Shown one piece after another: positions 44,641 through 56,663 of a stretch of DNA of 64,000 bases. Position 1 is the first letter of the stretch, and each line of letters starts with the position of its first letter. Source of the DNA: Charina bottae (taxonomy: Eukaryota; Chordata; Lepidosauria; Squamata; Charinaidae); the NCBI GenBank assembly GCA_023362775.1, contig JALMGJ010000002.1, forward strand, positions 31,835,414 through 31,899,413, given 5' to 3'. The notes beneath the pieces were generated by a model. It saw nothing but the letters and a program-made list of their open reading frames with translations. It made no database searches and had not been told where the DNA came from. The position numbers and the translations under genes are program-made.

Positions 44641-45873
44641 GTGAATGTAGATAAGTGGAGTTGGGGTTCCAACAGTGCCGAGAGCAGGAGCTGGTGCACT
44701 GGAAGAGCCCCCACACGTTATGATTGTGAGTATATGAGGTTGTGTGGATCAATGGAGGGACCCTTATTTTTATCCAGAGATCTCAAGAGTTCAGGAGTGG
44801 GGGCTATTGAGCTTAGAGAACCTGGAGGAAATAGGGCGGGGCAGGTGATTGAGGTTGTGGCAGGCCGGGGACGTTATGGCGGGAGCCAGAGGGCAGGTCA
44901 TCTTAGAAGAAGGCGTCCCCGATGTTTGCTATCTGTGATGCCTTCCGGCCCTCTGTGCTCAAACCCAGAACCTGGACAGCATACTCGTGGTAACCCCGAC
45001 TTCCGGCTGCTGCTTTGCAACGCCAGGTCGGTTAACAACAAGGCTCCCCTCATAAGTGATTTAATCGTGGAAGAGGGGGCAGACCTGGCGTGCGTTACCG
45101 AAATCTGGCTGGGCAGTGAAGGGGGTGTTCCTCTTTCAGAGATGTGCCCACCCGGGTTTCGAGTATGTCACCAGCCAAGACTCCGGGGTCAGGAAGGTGG
45201 GGTGGCTGTTGTCATCCGAGAATCCCTGGTAGCCGTCAGGGGCCTTCCTCCACAAGTTTCTGGATGTGAGACCCTGTTCTTTAAGTTGGGTTCCCGTGAA
45301 CAGTTGGGAGTGTTGCTACTGTACCAGCCTCCCTGCTGCATAGCATCCTCCCTGCCCGAGCTGCTAGAGGCCATCTCGGGGTTGGCGGTGGAGTTCCCCA
45401 GACTTATGGTTCTGGGGGACTTCAATCTGCCATCCCTGGGACGGGCCTCTGAAGCGGTCCGGGAGTTCTTGGTCTCCATGGCAACCATGGGCCTGTTCCA
45501 GATTATTCAAGGCCCGACTCGAGACAGTGGCCTCACACCACATTTAGTCTTCTTGTCGGAGCAATGGCAGTGTGATCTGAGGGAAGAACTACAGCTCTCC
45601 CCTTTGTCATGGTCAGATCACGCCCTGGTGACTTTGAGATTTTCATATGCCACCCCCCTCTGCAGGGAGGCGGGACCTATTAGATTGGTCCGCCCCCGGC
45701 AACTGATGGACCCAGAAGGGTTTCAGAAGGAGCTGGGGGTTATACCCGAGGATTTGCTGAACGGTCCAGCGGAGGCCCTGGCTGCTACCTGGAATAGGGA
45801 GGTAGCCGGGGCCTTGGACAAGATCTCACCTGTGCGGCCTCTCCTATCCCAGAGAACCCAACACTCCCCATAG
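44641..45873 (+). pseudogene. CR1 ORF2 endonuclease part
   Basis: A 410-codon frame holding the APE-type endonuclease (LLLCNARSVNNKAPLI to SDHALVTLRFSYAT) and the linker to QRTQHSP. It stops at TAG 45871-45873. The antisense CR1 has tgg (Trp, HSPWF) at the same place, so one G-to-A change caused the stop. The endonuclease motifs are intact. Confidence 0.9.
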
Positions 45874-45990
45874 TTCACGGGTGAGTTAAGGGTTCTGAAA
45901 AGGATCAAGAGACACCTAGAGTGCCGCTGGAGGAAGACAAAGACTGAATCCGAACGAACACAGGCTAGAGCCGCTGTTAAGGCCTACCTT

Positions 45991-47193
45991 GTGGCGGTAA
46001 GAGCGGCGAAACGTCAATATTTCTTCGCTCTTATTGCATCCGCGGAATGCCGCCCGGCGACCCTGTTTAAAATTACCCGATCCCTTTTGGGGAAAGGGCA
46101 GTCAGAAGTCCATCTGCAGGGTCGGGCCGAGGAATTTTCGAGGCATCTGCAGGATAAAATCGCTCGGATTCGCTCCAAGTTGGACTCTGAGCGTGAGGCG
46201 GAATCTGGAGAGACACCCAGGGAACGTACTCACCTTGTTATCTGGGAACAGTTTGACCCTGTTGGTCCTGAGGAAGTGGACAGAGTCCTCTGGTCTGTAA
46301 ATGCCACCGCCTGTCAATTAGATCCTTGTCCCTCCTGGCTGGTGAAAGCAGCCCAGGGGGTGACTTGTGGTTGGGTCCAAGCAATGGTAAATACATCCTT
46401 GAGTGAGGGGGTGTTCCCGGCTGCTTTCAAGGAAGTGCTGGTGCTCCCCCTCCTCAAGAAGCCATCGCTGGACCCTACTATACTGGATAATTTTTGTCCA
46501 GTCTCCCACCTCCCCTTTTTGGGGAAGGTGGTTGAGAAGGTGGTAGTGTTGCAGCTCCAGAGGATTCTGGAGGAAACGGATTATCTAGACCCCTTTCAGT
46601 CAGGTTTCAGACCAGGGCATGGGACGGAAACTGCATTGGTTGCGCTTATGGATGATCTTTGGCGGGAGCGAGATGGAGGCAGTGCATCCATTCTCGCTCT
46701 TCTTGACCTCTCAGCGGCATTCGATACCGTTGACCATGGTATCCTTCTGGGACGGCTCAGGGAGTTGGGGGTGGGTGGCATGGTTTTACGCTGGTTCACC
46801 TCCTTCCTCCAGGGCCGATCCCAGTCGGTGTTGATAGGGAGCGAGAGAGCCAGCCCACGGGCCCTTCTTTGTGGGGTCCCGCAGGGCTCGGTACTCTCGC
46901 CGCTCCTTTTTAACATCTACATGAAACCACTGGGCGAGATCATCCGTCACCACAGGCTGAGGTATCATCAATATGCCAATGATACCCAATTATACATCTC
47001 TATCCCGGGTGAAGTAAGTGATGCAGTGACCACCCTGTCCAAGTGCCTGGGGGCTGTAGGGGTCTGGATGGGGAAAAACAGGCTTCAGCTGAACCCTGGT
47101 AAGACGGAGTGGCTGTGGATTAATGGCCCCTCGGTTTCTGGGAATTTGTCATCTGGATGGGGTTGCACTTCCCCAGACAGACCCGGTGCGTAA
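45991..47193 (+). pseudogene. CR1 ORF2 reverse transcriptase part
   Basis: A 400-codon frame with the CR1 RT: NFCPVSHLPFLGKVVEKVV, GFRPGHGTETALVALMDDLW, LDLSAAFDTVDHGILLGRL and QGSVLSPLLFNIYMKPL. The catalytic motif is YHQYANDTQLY: codon 46978-46980 is aat (Asn) where the antisense copy has gat (Asp). The frame is lost near 47150. The thumb and C-terminus continue at 47123-47690 (QTDPVRNLGVLLDSRLLLKE). Confidence 0.9.
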
Positions 47194-48072
47194 CTTGGGG
47201 GTCCTCTTGGACTCACGACTCCTGCTCAAAGAGCAGGTGGCAGTCGTGGCCAGGAGGGCCTTTGCTCAACTTCGTGTTGTGCGCCAATTATGCCCTTTCC
47301 TTAACCGAGAGGCCCTTCGAACGGTCACTCAAGCCCTGGTTGTCTCTCATATAGATTACTGCAATGCAGTATCTAGTAAAGGGGCTACCCTTGAAGAATA
47401 TCCGGAAGCTACAGCTGGTGCAGAATGCGGCGGCACGGGCAGTTTTAGGTGCACCAAGATCTGCACACATAACACCTCTGCTCCGTGAGCTGCATTGGGT
47501 GCTAGTTTGCTTCCGGGTCCAATTCAAGGTGTTGGTTATCACCTTTAAAGCCCTACATGGCACGGGACCAGGTTATCTGAGGGACCGCCTCATCCCCATG
47601 ACATCCTCCCGTCCCACCCGATCTTGCAGAGAGGGCATGCTGCGGACCCCGTCTATGAAAGAATTCCACCTAACAGGGTCCCGGAGATGAGCCTTCTCTG
47701 CAGCGGCTCCTGCCCTGTGGAACATCCTTCCACCAGGGATAAGACAGGCCCCCTCGCTCCTGGATTTTAGAAAAAAATTAAAAACCTGGCTCTGCGACCT
47801 CGCCTGGGGCAAAAAGGAAAGCAGTCAAACCTGGTAATGGCTGATTCCTTAGAGCCACCTTAGATATTTAATTTTAATCATAGTCAACATCACTTTAGAA
47901 CTATCTGCCTCTTGGATTTTATTTTATTTTATTTTATTACATTTTATTGTAATTCTATTTTTATCATAGTTTTTATTATATTTTGTTGATATTGTATTGT
48001 GAACCGCCCAGAGTCCCTCCTTGAGGGGGAGATGGGCAGTTATAGAGATTCAATAAATAAATAAATAAATTT

Positions 48073-48990
48073 TTAGAGTTTCTTAATTATAAGAAAAAAA
48101 TTTTGGCTTTTCTCCCCATCTGGGTTATATTGAGAGGTGTAACATTGCCTTTCCGTTATCTCTGTTGTTAAATTCCAAGGTTGAAGTTTTTTCTCTCTAC
48201 ACACTTCTTATTCTAAATTTTAGGCTTTTTGTTTACTTTTTTCCACTGTCTGCTAGTATATTTTCTTTGGTTAATTTTGGATTAATTCATTAACCTCTAT
48301 TTCTGTGAGTTAACTTTTTAGGGTGTGTTATAATTTACTCTTTGAACAATGGAAGAGTTTAAAGAAGATCTCAGAAAATTACGTTGTCAGCAAGAAGATA
48401 TTATTTCAAAGAGTTGTCAAACCATTATACAGACTATCTGGGACATTCGAGATGAGATTTTACTTAAAATGCAACAACTATATGAAAATACTATGATAGA
48501 GGAAGAAGACGAAGTTGGAAAAGATGGCGTTTTTACTGTTGTGGGAGAAAATGGAAAACTCTCATCTGAAAACTCTGGATTGGTGTTTATGGGATTAAAA
48601 TGATTGTTTAACTTTAGGACTGCAAAAGGAACTGCCAAGCGAGGGAAATGTTATGACTATTTCAATCAATGTTATGGGAAAGAAGAGTATGTTACAGTAT
48701 GTGGGAGTTTTTTTTCTCTTTCGCTGGAAAATTTTTATTTTTTGAAGCTATTGGACTGTTAGATCTTTGGTTTTTTATATATAAATTTTATAAAGATTTT
48801 AAAATACATAGTTAAGAGTTAGAAAGGAAAAAAGAAATAGAAATACAAAATATAGAAAAAGAAAAGAAAAAGTGTAGTAAAATAAAAGAATGAAAAAGAT
48901 ATGAAAAATAGATAACTTCCAATCTATCTCTGGTCATGTAAATAAAAGAATCTGCCTTAAGTGTTGGTTTTTCATACAATAAATAGTAAT
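48073..48990 (+). mobile_element. Short-ORF element, 3' part
   Basis: Probable continuation of 43347-44463 after the CR1. A T-rich leader, the short ORF 48349-48603, then an AT-rich tail with tataaattttataaaga and aataaaagaa. The order T-rich leader, short charged ORF, AT-rich tail is the same as in 17510-19205. No RT. The right end is unclear and abuts an antisense L1. Confidence 0.45.
48349..48603 (+). CDS. Short charged ORF
   Basis: An 84-codon frame, MEEFKEDLRKLRCQQEDIIS onward, predicted helical (KSCQTIIQTIWDIRDEILLK) with an acidic middle (EEEDEVGKDG). I do not recognise it. Like the ORF at 17839-18270 it follows a T-rich leader and could be a coiled-coil remnant of an L1-type ORF1. 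Confidence 0.35.
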   Translation: MEEFKEDLRKLRCQQEDIISKSCQTIIQTIWDIRDEILLKMQQLYENTMIEEEDEVGKDGVFTVVGENGKLSSENSGLVFMGLK

Positions 48991-51359
48991 AATTTTTTGT
49001 CTAATGTACTCTTTTATATTTAATCTACTCTTCAAAACCCCATGTAATCTTCACCCCTCCTGCATTTCGCAAATAGTCCATCAATGCTTTCCAGTCTTTA
49101 AGATATTGATAACTTGCGTTTTCTTTCAATAAACAAGTCAATTTATCATTTTCTGCCATGTCCATCAATTTTAACATCCACTCTTGTACTGTTGGTAGAG
49201 TCTGAGTTTTCCAAAATTGTGCATAAAGAAGTCTTGCTGCTGTTATCATATATTGTATAATTCTAACAGAATATTATTCTATTTGTAAATCCAGTATTCC
49301 CAACAGGAATAATTCTGGTTTAAACGGAATCTGTATTTGTAATATACTCTGCATCAACGTATGTATTTGGGTCCAAAATTTCTTTGCAATCTTACATGTC
49401 CACCACATGTGGTAAAACGACCCCTCTTGTTTATTACATTTCCAACAAATGTTAGAAACAGTCCTATATATTTTTGCAAGTTTTGGGGGGTCATATGTCA
49501 TTGATACATCATCTTATAAAATTTTTCCTTCAAATTATAGCACAGAGCAAACTTCAATCCTTTAATCCACATATTTTCCAATTGCTGCATATGTATATTA
49601 TGACCAATATTTTGTGCCCATTTAATCATACAATCTTTAACTTGTTCTTCCACCATTTCTCCTCTCAGCAATAGTTTATACATTTTGGCAATTAAATGTT
49701 CATCTGTTTCACAAAGTTGTATTTCAAATTCTGATTTACTCTGTTGAAATCCAAAGTCTTTTTTATCTGACTTAAATTTCTCTGTAAACTGCATATAGGA
49801 AAGCCATTGAAATGTATATCCTTCCGAAGCAAGTTGTTCCTTTGATTTAATGTTATATTCTCCTTGTTCCTTTTTTAGCAGATCCTTATAAGTCAACCAT
49901 TTATCTTTATCTCTTGTTTCAGTTCTGTAGAATGCTTTTTGTGTAGAAATCCATAAAGGCATCTTATCACATAAAGTTGATCTATATTTATTCCAAATCT
50001 TTAACAATCATCTTCTAATATAATAAATTTTAAAGTCCACATTAACTTTAACTTTATCATACCATAAATATCCATGCCATCCGTATATTAAGTCATGATC
50101 TTCTAAATTCAATAATTTTTCATTTTCTAAAGCAATCCATTCTTTTAGCCATACTAAACAAAACGCTGCATAGTATAATATCAAATCTGGGAGGCCCAAG
50201 CCACCTCTTTTGAAACTTGCAAGACTTTATATTTTATTCTGGGTTTTTTCCCTTGCCATATAAACTTGGAGATATCACGTTGCCATTGTTTAAAAGGCGC
50301 TTCTGAAGCCAATATAGGTACTGTTTGGAAAAGATATAAAATTCTTGGTAAAACTTTCATTTTAATCACTGATATTCTACATAATAATGATAGTTGTAAT
50401 TTCTCCCACCAATCTAAGTCTTTTTTTCTATTTGTCCAAAGTAAAGAATAATTATTTTGAAACAAACGGACATTCTTTGATGTTAAATAAATTCCCAAAC
50501 ATTTTATTTATTTCCATTGTAAATCCAGTTAATTATTTTAGTTTTTCTTGTTGACAGTTCATATTCTTAGTTAGAACTTTTGTTTTCTGTAGATTCACTT
50601 TGAACCCTGCTAGCGACCCAAATTCTTTCAATTTCTGCATTAATAACTCAATCCCATCTAATGGGTTTTCTAAGGTAATGACTAGGTCGTCAGCAAAGGC
50701 TCTTAGCTTATAAACTTCTTTTTAAACTCTTATACCAGATATGCCATCATCTTGTCTAATATCTCTAAGTAAAACTTCTAGGACCAATATGAACAGAAGT
50801 GGGGATAAAGGTCATCCTTGTCTTGTACCTTTTTGAATTTAACATGATTTACTCAAATCACCATTAACAATTATTTTAGCAGTTTGGGGGGTATATATAG
50901 ATTTAATCCATTTAATAAAATTTCCTCCAAAGTTCATAATTTAAATAAAAAAAGAGTCACCTTGTGGGGGGAGATGGGCGGTGATATAAATTGAACAAAT
51001 AAATAAATAAAAATAATTTCCAATACTTTAAACAAGAAGGGCCAATTTAAATTATCAAAAGCTTTCACAGCATCTATGAATATCAAGGCAGCCTGTTTTT
51101 CATTATGTTGTTCCAAATACTTCAATATATCCAAAACATTTTGAACATTGTCTCGAATTTGCCTCTTAAGCAGAAATCCGGCCTGATCCTCATGAATTAA
51201 ATTCTTAAGAATATTTTTCATTCTTTCCGCCAATACTGTTGTAAATATCTTATAGTCATTATTCAATAAAGTTATTGGTCTACAATACTTCATTAAAGTC
51301 AAATCTTGTTGATCTTTTGGAATCAGAGCAATGTATGCTTCTTTCCTTGTTTCTGACAT
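48991..51359 (-). mobile_element. L1 LINE ORF2 (RT to C-terminus), antisense
   Basis: Minus-strand frames, in order: 51359-50934, RT start (AYIALIPKDQQDLTLMKYCR, VKAFDNLNWPFLFKVLE); around 50690, AFADDLV; 50498-50181, WEKLQLSLLCRISVIKMKVL; 50199-50008; 50007-49498 (WINGL-type region); 49501-49274, the cysteine motif CWKCNKQEGSFYHMWWTC; 49249-49025, the C-terminus. It is 5'-truncated before RT, with frameshifts and a CR1 tail insertion. A different copy from the one at 10114-23616. Confidence 0.88.
50945..51016 (+). repeat. CR1 3'-tail insertion in L1
   Basis: The bases gagtcaccttgtggggggag and atgggcggtgatataaattg, then AAAT repeats, match the CR1 end. They interrupt the antisense L1, with ATAATTT on both sides (about 50935 and 51019), consistent with a short target duplication. 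Confidence 0.75.
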
Positions 51360-53081
51360 ACCGAAATCAGATTGATTATATACTTTGCAGCCAAAGATGG
51401 AGAAGCTCTATACAATCAGCAAAAACAAGACCTGGAGCTGACTGTGGCTCATATCATGAGCTTCTTATCGCAAAATTTAGGCTTAAATTGAAGACCGTAG
51501 GGGAAACCACTAGACCAGGTATGACCTAAATCATATCCCTTGTGAATATACAGTAGAGGTGAGGAATAGATTTAAAGGATTAGATCTGGTAGACAGAGTA
51601 CATGAAGATCTATGGATGGAGGTTCGTAACATTGTACAGGAGGCAGCAACTAAAACCATCCCAAAGGAAAAGAAATGCAAGAAAGCAAAGTGGCTGTCTG
51701 ATGAGGCTTTACAAATAGCTGAGGAAAGAAGGGAAGCAATGGGCAAGGGAGAAAGGGGAAGATATAACCAACTGAATGCAGATTCCAGAGAATAGCAAAG
51801 AGAGATAGGAAGGCCTTCTTAAATGAACAATGCAAAGAAATTCAGGGAAACAATAGAATGCGGAAGACTAGAGATCTCTTCATGAAAATCAGAGATATCA
51901 AGGGAATGTTTTGTGTAAAGATGGGCATGATAAAGGACAAAAAAGGGAGGTACCTAACATAAGCAGAAGAGATTAAGAAGAGGTGGCAAGAATACACAGA
52001 TGAACTATACAAGAAAGATCTAAATGTCCCTGAAAAATACGATGGAGTGGTCACTGACCTTGAGCCGGACATCCTACAGAGTGAAGTCAAGTGGGCCTTA
52101 GGAAGCATTACTAACAAGAAAGCTAGCAGAGAAGACAGTATCCCAGCTGAGCTATTTATAATCCTAAAATATGATGCTGTTAGAGTGCTGCACTCAATAT
52201 GCCAACAAATTCAGAAAACTCAACAGTGGCCACAGGATTGGAAAGGGTCAGTTTACTTTCCAATTCCAAAGATGGGCAAAGCCAAAGAATGTTCAAACTA
52301 CCATATAATTGTGCTCATTTCACATGCTAGCAAGGTTGTGCTCAAAATCCTACAAGCTAGGTTTCAGCAGTATGTGAACCAAGAACTACCAGAAGTGCAA
52401 GCTGGGTTTCGAAGAGGCAGAGGAACTAGAGATCAGTTTGCCAACAGGTGCTGGATCATGGAAAAAGCAAGAGAGTTCCAGAAAAAGATCTGCTTCTGCT
52501 TCATTGACTACGCTAAAGCCTTTGATTGTGTGGATCACAACAAACTGTGGGAAATTCTTAAAGAAATGGGAGTACCAGACCACCTTACTTGTCTCCTGAG
52601 AAACCTGTATGCAGGTCAAGAAGCAACAGTTAAAAACGGACAAGGAACAACCGATTGGTTCAAAATTGGGAGAGGAGTACGACAAGCCTGTATATTATCA
52701 CCCTGCTTATTGAACTTATATGCAGAGTACATCATGAGAAATGCCGGGCTGGATGAATCACAAGCCGGAGTTAGGATTGCCGGGAGAAATATCAACAACC
52801 TCAGATATGCAGACGATACAACCCTAATGGCAGAAAGCGAAGAGGAACTAAAGAGCCTCTTGATGAGGGTGAAAGAGGAGAGTGCAAAAGCTGGCTTGAA
52901 ACTCAACATTAAGAAAACTCAGATCATGGCATCTGGTGCCATCACTTCCTGGCAAATAGAAGGGGAAGAAATGGAAGAAGTGGCAGATTTTATTTTCTTG
53001 GGCTCCAAGATCCTTGCATACTGTGACTGCAGCCGTGAAATTAAAATACGCTTGCTCCTTGGGAGGAGAGCTATGGCAAAC
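51360..53081 (+). mobile_element. RTE-BovB LINE, 5'- and 3'-truncated
   Basis: Starts inside the endonuclease (NQIDYILCSQRWRSSIQSA) and continues through the linker (51559-51795) to a long RT frame 52047-53192. The RT shows NYHIIVLISHASKVVLKILQ, GFRRGRGTRDQFANRCW, FIDYAKAFDCVDHNKLWEIL, VRQACILSPCLLNLYAEYIM and the catalytic LRYADDTTLMAES. It ends at about 53081 within LLLGRRAMAN, where unrelated sequence begins. This copy matches 9391-10113 plus 23634-24800 and shows the uninterrupted order. Confidence 0.92.
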
Positions 53082-53580
53082 TGTAGTAGCAACCTGTGGA
53101 AGACCTTTGTATTTCAAGGAGTTAGGTGGCATGTTTTGATTTTTCTTCCCCCACACCTAGGAGAGTTTATTTTGAATTATACTGATGTTTAATTGGCTTG
53201 TCTTTGTTTCTGCTTGGCATGGGAAGTGGGGGGAGAGAAAACCCCCAGCTTGTTAAGTTTAAGCATAAGTTCACTCCTCCAGCTGCCCCTCTAGCGGCTT
53301 AGAATGGGCAGGATGATAAGAAACTGTTTATGCTTAGGCACTGACTCAACAATGCTTGTTGCTGGGACCGACTGGCTTTTGCTGGAGGCCCTGAAAAGGG
53401 TAGGTGATGAAAATCACACTCTGAGAAGAAAGTAAACTTCAGAAAGAATTGGAGCAGGAGGAGATTTAATTGTTCAGTTTAGATGGTTTGAAATCAGTGA
53501 GTAAAAATCTGGTTAATTACTGTTGTGTTTGTTTTGTTCTTAATAATGCATTTGAAGGTATTTTAGCAAAAGAACAAAAG
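53082..53580. other. Unassigned sequence after BovB
   Basis: Starts tgtagtagcaacc at the point where BovB is cut and might be the left LTR or leader of the retroviral remnant to its right. It has no clear TATA box or poly(A) signal and no coding similarity. Confidence 0.3.
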
Positions 53581-53584
53581 AGAT

Positions 53585-54444
53585 TGTAAGGCACCAAAAC
53601 TTACCACGTGCCTTTAGAGAAAGCCAAATACACGAAGGAGACTTTGTAAAAAGGAACAGCAGCAAGATTTATTTGGCCAAGCAAAGGTTGCCGGGTGGCA
53701 GCCAGACAGTTGTCACGTGCAAGTGACCTCTGAATGAAACCACCACCCTGAGCATAAGGGTGCACAAACTTTTATACAGGGAATACAAGCAGGAAGTGAG
53801 GATGAGGATGGTATGCCCATATGTGGGTGAGGTGTCTGATGACCATTCCCTGGGATTGGCCAGTTCTCGGGGACCAGGGCCCCTCCCAGAGCTGAAGGAT
53901 TCTGGGATTCACTAGGTCAAGGGGTGACGTGGGTCATCAACATAGTTTCAAGGGATAGAATTGGGAACATTTACACCAATTGTTGGAACATTCACTCCAA
54001 AGAAATACTTGCATCTTACAGAGACAATAGTAATACTTACAGAGACATTGGGTTATACAAGCAGGCTGAATCACAAAGGGTCAGAACCATAAAATCATAG
54101 TTTAACATATTTACATCTCAGGAGAGAGGAAGCAAGGCATTTATTACAAGAAGGCTAGGTAAACATGTTAGCTTGTCTCAGGAGAGGATGTTGACCAGAT
54201 AGATGGTCCCAGACTGTTATGCATTCCTGAGAGAGGTAGAATTGGTTTCAGAGCTTTACACTTAACATTCCTTATGCAGTTTTCTTTGGGGCTTGCTGAG
54301 GCCCATCTCAAGGGTCATCCTTGGGTAACAATTCTTTGGTTCAGGCACAATCTTTGGTTCAGTAATGTTGCATCATGGGGAAATGTTACAGCATGGTGTT
54401 TTCTAGGCCAAGGTTTGTGAGCCGGGTTTCCCCATATCCCTTCA
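53585..54444 (-). repeat. Retroviral-type LTR, antisense
   Basis: The plus strand begins TGTAAGG and ends CCCTTCA, with AGAT on both sides (53581-53584 and 54445-54448). On the minus strand a TATAAAAG box (about 53776) lies about 100 nt before AATAAA (about 53673), with a short U5 after it, in LTR order. Length is 860 bp. No internal region is attached, so it is a solo LTR, inserted opposite to the surrounding retroviral remnant. Confidence 0.7.
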
Positions 54445-54448
54445 AGAT

Positions 54449-56368
54449 GAAGTTTGATATGCTTTTGTTTTGTAAAGTTTATAATTTTGTGTGTGCATTT
54501 GACATTCCTTGCCATTGTAAAGGGAATGGCAGGTTGTTGTCAAATGTGTGTATTTTGTCCTTCTTTCCTTTCTTTTGAAGTCAGGAAAGGAAAGGGCTGA
54601 TAGTTAAGGCTGACTTCAGAAAGGAAGAGAGGTTATGAGAAAATCTCTAGCCTAAAGTTTTCAAAAGGTGGTGGGAGCAGAGTAAAACGCAGTTTGTAAA
54701 GCAGCAAACCCCAACTGCTCCACAGGCCAGCAAGATTCCAGGGACCCACAGCTTACACTGATGGCTCTGGAGGTATTGGTTCCCTGGAAATAGTAGAATC
54801 CCTGAAAATATTTCTTTTTTAGTCTGTTAGGCTTGGAGGGGTGGGGAGAAGCTTGCTTCCTACTCTAGTGTAGAAATGATTGTAATAAATGGGCTGGACT
54901 TTAAGCGCCTTTGTTAGAATTACATCTGAATTTCAGTTTTTTTTTCTTTTCCTACACCTGTTACTGTTAGGGAAAGATGATTGTTCCTCTTGAGGACCTA
55001 GGCAGTCTTGGAGAAGCAATCATTTGTTTAATATTATTGCTTATCTGTTATGCTGCCTTTGAGAATGCTTGGCATTCCAGGTTTTATACCAACAATCTCA
55101 CACACCTTGTCTTGCAGCAAGAGTCCAGCATTGGCTAATGTGGGCTCTTAGACAGAGAGGAAAAAGGAGGGGTGGTGAAACTTTATATGGATTATAAAGG
55201 GAAGTTAATTGAATTTCATTTGTCCCTCAACTTGGCAAATGATGATGGAAATTATTAATTTTGGGAAGTTATTGGGGAATTAATTGGCATTAAAGTTTTT
55301 GTAATTGAATTGTGCAAAATTGTCTTTGCCTAAACAGAAAGTGATATGGACCCTGAGTTTCTTGACAGGGAGGCCAGGACCACAACAATTCCTGTTTCCC
55401 TCTCCTAGCATCTGGTCAAATAGAAACGGGAAGGGGGGTGAAACAGCAGTTTGTCTTTTTACTAACAGAGGTGAGAGAGGACTTTGGATTTGCCCTTACA
55501 AATCTTTACTCTGCACTCAGTGAACAGACAAACGGCCACTGGATGATGCCAAGTTGGCTTGCATTTCAGAAAGCAGCAAAGCAGACGCTGTCATTCAATG
55601 GGAATTTATATTTTGCTAATATTGGAAACTAATCTTTTGTCTCCTGGAACTTTAGCCAGTGAGTGAATCCTAGTTCTCCAGGGGCTAATTGTAAAATTGT
55701 TAATGTTTTTGTCCCTTATAAGTCTGATTTTAAATATGCCTTGTGAAAAAACGGGGACAGCTTTTGCCCCAAGGTTGCCTGCATTCAGCCCTGCCCTGTC
55801 AGGGTATGGAGGCATGCATTATTGTGATAATGTTAATCTTTGATTATTTATTTTTTTCTGTAGAAGTGTTTGAACTGACTTGCAAACATTTGTAGGAGTC
55901 CTACGGTCAGAAAGACAAGGATTTTGCCTCACACGATGGGTGATAAGGTATACAATTTTCCCTTCCCCAAACAGTGAAGGAGTTGCAGAAATTTTGAAGA
56001 GTGCTGGGATCCTCCTACACATAGCACAAACACTTTGCTCCTTATACAAACTTGTAAATAAAGGGGTGGATAAGGGATTCCAAAGAAGGAATAATAAGTC
56101 AAGGTCAGCGCAAACCTCTACTTTGATAAAATGAAAACTTACTTACCTAAAAAAAAATAGTATGCTAAATTTGAACATATGGTCATTTGGAGACCAATCA
56201 CATTTTTGGAAAAGGTTGATAATGAGCACACTCTTCCAACAGCCCCTCTGGAAACTGTTAAATGGTTTGGGGAGGCAGCTGATGAAGTGAGTGACTGCAT
56301 TAGGGGATTTTTGCCCTCCCCTTTTGCAAATGATTTGAAAATCCTTGAAGCCTACTTTGGCTTTAATG
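54449..56368 (+). other. Unassigned region, possible degraded retrovirus internal sequence
   Basis: Several short plus-strand frames (55438-55632, 56179 on) lie upstream of a retroviral dUTPase, so this may be degraded gag/pol. I recognise no gag, protease or RT motif and do not assign a function. There is also no host-gene signal. Confidence 0.35.
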
Positions 56369-56376
56369 TACTAATG

Positions 56377-56655
56377 CAGGGCTTTTCAAAGTGCCGCCGC
56401 TGGCGACAAACCTGGCGGCGGCGGCAGCGGCAACACGCACGCGCATGGCGGCGGTGCGGGGGGGCGTGCGGCGGCGCGCGCGCACGGCAGTGGCGCGGGA
56501 GGGGCGTGCGGCGGCGCGGGGGGTGTGAGGCGGCGCGCGCGTGCATGGCGGCCGCCGTGCACGCGCGCGCCGCCGCTTCCGGGTGGTGTGGCGACACACC
56601 ACGCTGTGTGTGGCGACACACTTTTGTGTCGCGACACACAGTTTGGAAAGCTCTG
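56377..56655. mobile_element. hAT-type MITE, very CpG-rich
   Basis: The 279-bp element starts CAGGGCTTTTCAAAGT and ends CAGTTTGGAAAGCTCTG, flanked by perfect 8-bp duplications TACTAATG (56369-56376 and 56656-56663). The middle is made of GCGC/CGCG runs. It shares ends and the gtggcgacacacca motif with the MITE at 31759-32019. The arginine/alanine-rich frames inside are composition artefacts. Confidence 0.88.
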
Positions 56656-56663
56656 TACTAATG

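Larger units (their letters stand above)
44464..48072 (+). mobile_element. CR1 LINE, nearly full length
   Basis: A CR1 retrotransposon with ORF2 from about 44641, C-terminus to about 47830, and the CR1 3' end (attgtgaaccgcccagagtc, gagatgggcagt, (AAAT)n). The endonuclease frame (44641-45873) has LCNARSVNNKAPLISDL, VTEIWLG, VLGDFNLPSLG and SDHALVTL. The RT frame (45991-47193) has LDLSAAFDTVDHGILL and GVPQGSVLSPLLFNIYM. An amber codon at 45871-45873 separates them and a frameshift near 47150 shifts the C-terminus. The catalytic box is YAND, not YADD, so the copy is inactive. Confidence 0.93.

Noticed and set aside
52047..53192. Long RT frame considered as a host gene
   Set aside because: All motifs are those of RTE-BovB, and matching copies occur three more times in the window.
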